Below the pieces are notes generated by a model. That model saw nothing but the letters and a program-made list of their open reading frames with translations, was not told the DNA's origin and did not search any database. Position numbers and translations under genes: made by a program. Shown piece after piece: positions 6,471-8,321 of a stretch of 8,321 bases of DNA; within the stretch, counting starts at the first letter, position 1, and each line of letters starts with the position of its first letter. Source of the DNA: an uncultured Kineosporia sp. (GTDB lineage: Bacteria > Actinomycetota > Actinomycetes > Actinomycetales > Kineosporiaceae); contig CALMAR010000063.1 of the NCBI GenBank assembly GCA_937859855.1, positions 1-8,321 on the forward strand. The letters are read 5' to 3'.

Positions 6471-6486
6471 TCGAACCTGTGTTCGA
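6471..6486. promoter_or_regulatory. LexA SOS box, perfect palindromic arms
   Basis: The sequence TCGAACCTGTGTTCGA has flawless TCGAAC and GTTCGA arms around a 4-nt centre, the operator form used by actinobacterial LexA. It overlaps the predicted alkB promoter, so alkB is probably induced by DNA damage. Being symmetric, it could in principle also act on plus-strand transcription toward 6676, but that start is 190 bp away. Confidence 0.8.
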
Positions 6487-6498
6487 TTTCCGCATTGC

Positions 6499-6630
6499 TT
6501 CAAGATCGCCGGCTCAGCCCAGGGCAACGGTGCGGCGGCGCTGCATCTGCGGGCCGAGCTGCTGATCATGGCGGAAGAGCGAACAGACCCTAGGCTGGCT
6601 GCCGAGATGACCCGAAAGACCGGTCGCTGA
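6499..6630 (+). other. Coding-like stretch without a clear start, possible gene remnant
   Basis: Between alkB and the membrane-protein gene, a plus-strand frame open from 6457 ends at TGA 6628-6630. Its last 43 codons read like an ordinary protein tail, with a charged helix ending AEMTRKTGR, and the early part has high G/C at third positions. The only ATG codons in frame are at 6568 and 6607, leaving 20 residues or fewer, with no ribosome site. It may be a decayed fragment, a tiny gene with a rare start, or chance openness in high-GC DNA. Confidence 0.2.
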
Positions 6631-6668
6631 CCAGCACGGTCGCTGACAAGCACGGTCGCTGACAAGGG
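6621..6668 (+). repeat. Three tandem copies of a 16-bp unit
   Basis: Units at 6621-6636, 6637-6652 and 6653-6668 share the core CGGTCGCTGAC. Units one and two differ at one base; unit three departs only at its last two bases, where it runs into the ribosome site AAGGGAGAG of the next gene. The array therefore makes up most of that gene's 5' leader. Confidence 0.85.
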
Positions 6669-6675
6669 AGAGACG

Positions 6676-7908
6676 ATGACACCGCCAGAGAGCTCCGGCT
6701 CGACGCCTGGAGCCCGGCCCGCGGACGCCTCCGGCTCCCCCACCGTTCCCGAACCGGCCGTTGCCCAGACCCAGCCAGTTGCGCCCGAGCCGGTCTCCGG
6801 CGAGCGGATCGACAGCGCCGGGGACGACGTTCAGGAACCACCGGCGAGCGGCGCCATCGTGGCTGAGGTGCTGGAAACGCCCGCCGTGGAGGGCAACGAG
6901 AACGACACCCTGGTGCCGCTGGCGCTGCGGGTGGTGGCCGTCCTGGCTGTGGCCGCGGTGCTGCTGATCGCCTTCGTGCTGCCCACGGTCAAGGGCGGCC
7001 CCAACCACCTGCCGATCGGTGTCGCGGCCACCCCCCAAATCCAGACTCAGGCGAAACAGCTTTTCTCCCAGCGCTATTCGAACACCTTCGAGCTGAAGAA
7101 CTACAAGGACGGCCCGGCTCTGCGGAAGGCGATCGGCAACCGATCGGTCTACGGCGGACTGGTGGTGACGCAGACCGAGGCCACCATGCTGACCGCCCAG
7201 ACCGCCAGCCCGCGAGCGGCCAACGCGCTGAACGCGGTGGCTCAGAGCCTGGGGCTGACCGCTACCGAGGTGAAACCGGCACCGGCCAAGGACCCGGCCG
7301 GCACCGGACTGGCCGCTTCCGGACTGCCGCTGGCCCTGATCGGCATCTTCCCGGCGCTGCTGCTGATGGCTGCCTTCCGGGAACGCCGGCTGACTCAGCT
7401 GGGCGCGATGATCGTGTCCGCGTTCCTGCTCGGCGCGGGCGCCTCGGCCCTGCTCACGTTCTGGCTCGGACCGACCCAAGGGGCCAACTTCTGGCTGGTC
7501 TCGGTCGCTATCACCGCGGCCCTGCTGTCCACCAATCTGCTGCTGCTGGGGTTGAACGCCGTCGGCGGCCGGATCGCGACCGGGATCGGCATCGCCGCCC
7601 TGGTGCTGGTCTCCGTCCCGCTCTCCGGCTTCAGCACCGGTTCGGAATGGCTGGCCCAGCCGTGGGGTGACATCGGCCAGCTCCTGCCCGCCGGGGCCGG
7701 CGGCACCCTGCTGCGCAACGCCGCCTTCTTCGACGGACATGCGGCCGGCAAGCCACTGCTGGTGCTGGGCGTCTGGGCGCTGGCCGGGCTGCTCATGCTC
7801 GGGCTGAGCGAGGGGCTGGCCCAGCCGTCCGGCGACTTCGCCCTGGAGCCCGGCTCAGAAGCCGAGCCGCTGACCGCCGGGGCCGGCTCGCTGGACGACG
7901 GAATCTGA
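6676..7908 (+). CDS. YhgE/Pip or ABC-2-type membrane protein with Pro-rich cytoplasmic N-terminus
   Basis: The 410-residue protein begins with about 78 residues rich in Pro, Ala, Ser and Glu, probably disordered and cytoplasmic. A single helix follows (about 82-103), then an external domain of about 110 residues (104-213), then five helices near 214-234, 243-264, 271-293, 299-317 and 359-377. An acidic tail ends the protein. The external domain, with LPIGVA at 112-117, the KDGPALRKAI stretch near 144-153 and YGGLVV at 159-164, resembles the start of YhgE/Pip, SNG1-like (DUF3533) and ABC-2 permease domains. PWGDIGQLLPAGAGG at 329-343 is the family's late extracellular loop. A good ribosome site, AAGGGAGAG, precedes ATG 6676. 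No ATPase gene is beside it, so it may act alone or with one encoded elsewhere. Substrate is unknown; relatives have been linked to export of cell-envelope material or type VII-associated proteins. Confidence 0.75.
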   Translation: MTPPESSGSTPGARPADASGSPTVPEPAVAQTQPVAPEPVSGERIDSAGDDVQEPPASGAIVAEVLETPAVEGNENDTLVPLALRVVAVLAVAAVLLIAFVLPTVKGGPNHLPIGVAATPQIQTQAKQLFSQRYSNTFELKNYKDGPALRKAIGNRSVYGGLVVTQTEATMLTAQTASPRAANALNAVAQSLGLTATEVKPAPAKDPAGTGLAASGLPLALIGIFPALLLMAAFRERRLTQLGAMIVSAFLLGAGASALLTFWLGPTQGANFWLVSVAITAALLSTNLLLLGLNAVGGRIATGIGIAALVLVSVPLSGFSTGSEWLAQPWGDIGQLLPAGAGGTLLRNAAFFDGHAAGKPLLVLGVWALAGLLMLGLSEGLAQPSGDFALEPGSEAEPLTAGAGSLDDGI

Positions 7909-7939
7909 GCGAGCTCAGCTGAATGAGCCGGAGCTTGGG

Positions 7940-8248
7940 TCAGGCGGGCAGGTCCATCCGGCGCAGCGCGGCCAGGGCCGAAGCACCCCAGAGCGGCGCA
8001 CCGGCCTGCAGGCAGACCTCGCTGGCCTGCTGGAAGAAGCCGCGGGCGTCCTCGTCCCGGCCGATCAACCGGCTCAGATCACCGAGCACCTGGGCCACCG
8101 GGCCGGCCGCGAACGAACCGGCCCCAAGTCCGGCGATCTGACCGGCGAACGGCCCTAGCGCCTGCGCCAGGCCCGGCGCGTCGTCCATCTGTCGCAATGC
8201 CACGCAGGCCGCGCCGCGCAGCGTTCCGAGCAGAACCTGCAGGGCGCC
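7940..8248 (-). CDS. C-terminal fragment of a TPR-containing regulator or ATPase (5' part lost)
   Basis: The credible coding part is 102 residues, ending at TGA 7942-7940. A GTG at 8203 could serve as start, but the same frame continues upstream with ordinary codons (for example GALQVLLGTLRGA), so the true protein is longer. Upstream of 8248 the reading becomes non-coding-like because the DNA is an inverted copy of this same gene. The pattern GPVAQVLGDLSRLIGRDEDA, then a helix ending EVCLQAGAP, matches the last tetratricopeptide repeats of large AAA/LuxR- or adenylate-cyclase-type signalling proteins. No DNA-binding helix-turn-helix is present in this piece, so the effector type is unknown. 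It converges on the membrane-protein gene with 31 nt between the stops. Confidence 0.6.
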   Translation of the reverse strand, partial: GALQVLLGTLRGAACVALRQMDDAPGLAQALGPFAGQIAGLGAGSFAAGPVAQVLGDLSRLIGRDEDARGFFQQASEVCLQAGAPLWGASALAALRRMDLPA

Positions 8249-8321
8249 CGGGCCTGGCGCAGGCGCTAGGGCCGGTCGCCGGTCAGATCGCCGGACTTGG
8301 GGCCGGTTCGTTCGCGGCCGG
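8103..8321. repeat. 74-bp near-perfect inverted repeat reaching the window edge
   Basis: Bases 8103-8176 and 8248-8321 are reverse complements with one mismatch (8149 A against 8275 G); the 71 bases between are single copy. The arms are coding sequence of the minus-strand fragment, and the right arm repeats residues from PGLAQAL to SFAAG on the plus strand with Phe changed to Val. The repeat may extend past the window. Confidence 0.95.

Noticed and set aside
6475..6503. Alternative alkB promoter with TTGAAG (minus strand, 6503-6498) as -35.
   Set aside because: The hexamer 17 nt downstream is ACAGGT, which lacks the TA...T of a -10; the TAGCGT site fits the GTG better.
6514..7740. 408-codon minus-strand open frame opposite the membrane-protein gene.
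   Set aside because: It is rich in Gln, Gly, Arg and His with no domain pattern. The plus strand has a ribosome site, membrane helices and family motifs.
7912..7935. Terminator hairpin between the membrane protein and the TPR fragment (GCTCA/TGAGC or AGCTC/GAGCT).
   Set aside because: Stems are only 5 bp and no T-run follows on either strand.

Overview
The window is high-GC (strong G/C bias at third codon positions, GTG and TTG starts, short overlaps between genes) and reads as the chromosome of an actinobacterium. The best single pointers are a three-subunit PntAa/PntAb/PntB transhydrogenase, a WXG100-like gene pair, an actinobacterial-type LexA box and two promoters that look leaderless. 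I cannot name the genus; a Propionibacteriaceae-like host is only a guess. No rRNA, tRNA, CRISPR array or insertion sequence was seen, and no gap between genes exceeds 300 bases.

Layout. Left edge, minus strand: a small WXG100-like protein (459-719) overlaps by ATGA a larger protein that runs off the window (1-462) and carries a YxxxD motif behind a helical domain, suggesting a type VII secretion substrate pair. A 183-bp divergent region follows. Plus strand, 903-2248: a low-molecular-weight tyrosine-phosphatase-family protein overlaps by TTGA a fructosamine/ketosamine-3-kinase family protein. This pairing is known to suggest sugar-adduct (ribulosamine) repair. Minus strand, 5147 down to 2252: pntAa-pntAb-pntB, a proton-translocating NAD(P) transhydrogenase operon whose genes overlap by 1 and 4 nt.

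Plus strand, 5226-5801: a GDT1/TMEM165 (UPF0016) cation transporter with two ELGDK motifs. Minus strand, 6449 down to 5817: an AlkB-type 2-oxoglutarate/Fe(II) dioxygenase. A perfect LexA-type SOS palindrome lies 21 nt before its GTG start, overlapping the predicted leaderless promoter. Plus strand, 6676-7908: a six-helix YhgE/Pip or ABC-2-like membrane protein, preceded by three 16-bp tandem repeats.

Right edge, minus strand: the C-terminal end of a TPR-rich regulator or ATPase (7940-8248). It is cut by a 74-bp near-perfect inverted repeat (8103-8176 against 8248-8321) that folds its own coding sequence back on itself. This is either an assembly or amplification chimera at a contig end or a real inverted duplication.

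Most of the window is house-keeping and damage-repair metabolism: redox balance, glycation repair, alkylation repair and Mn/Ca handling. The least ordinary points are the SOS box on alkB, the secretion-like pair at the left edge and the fold-back at the right edge.
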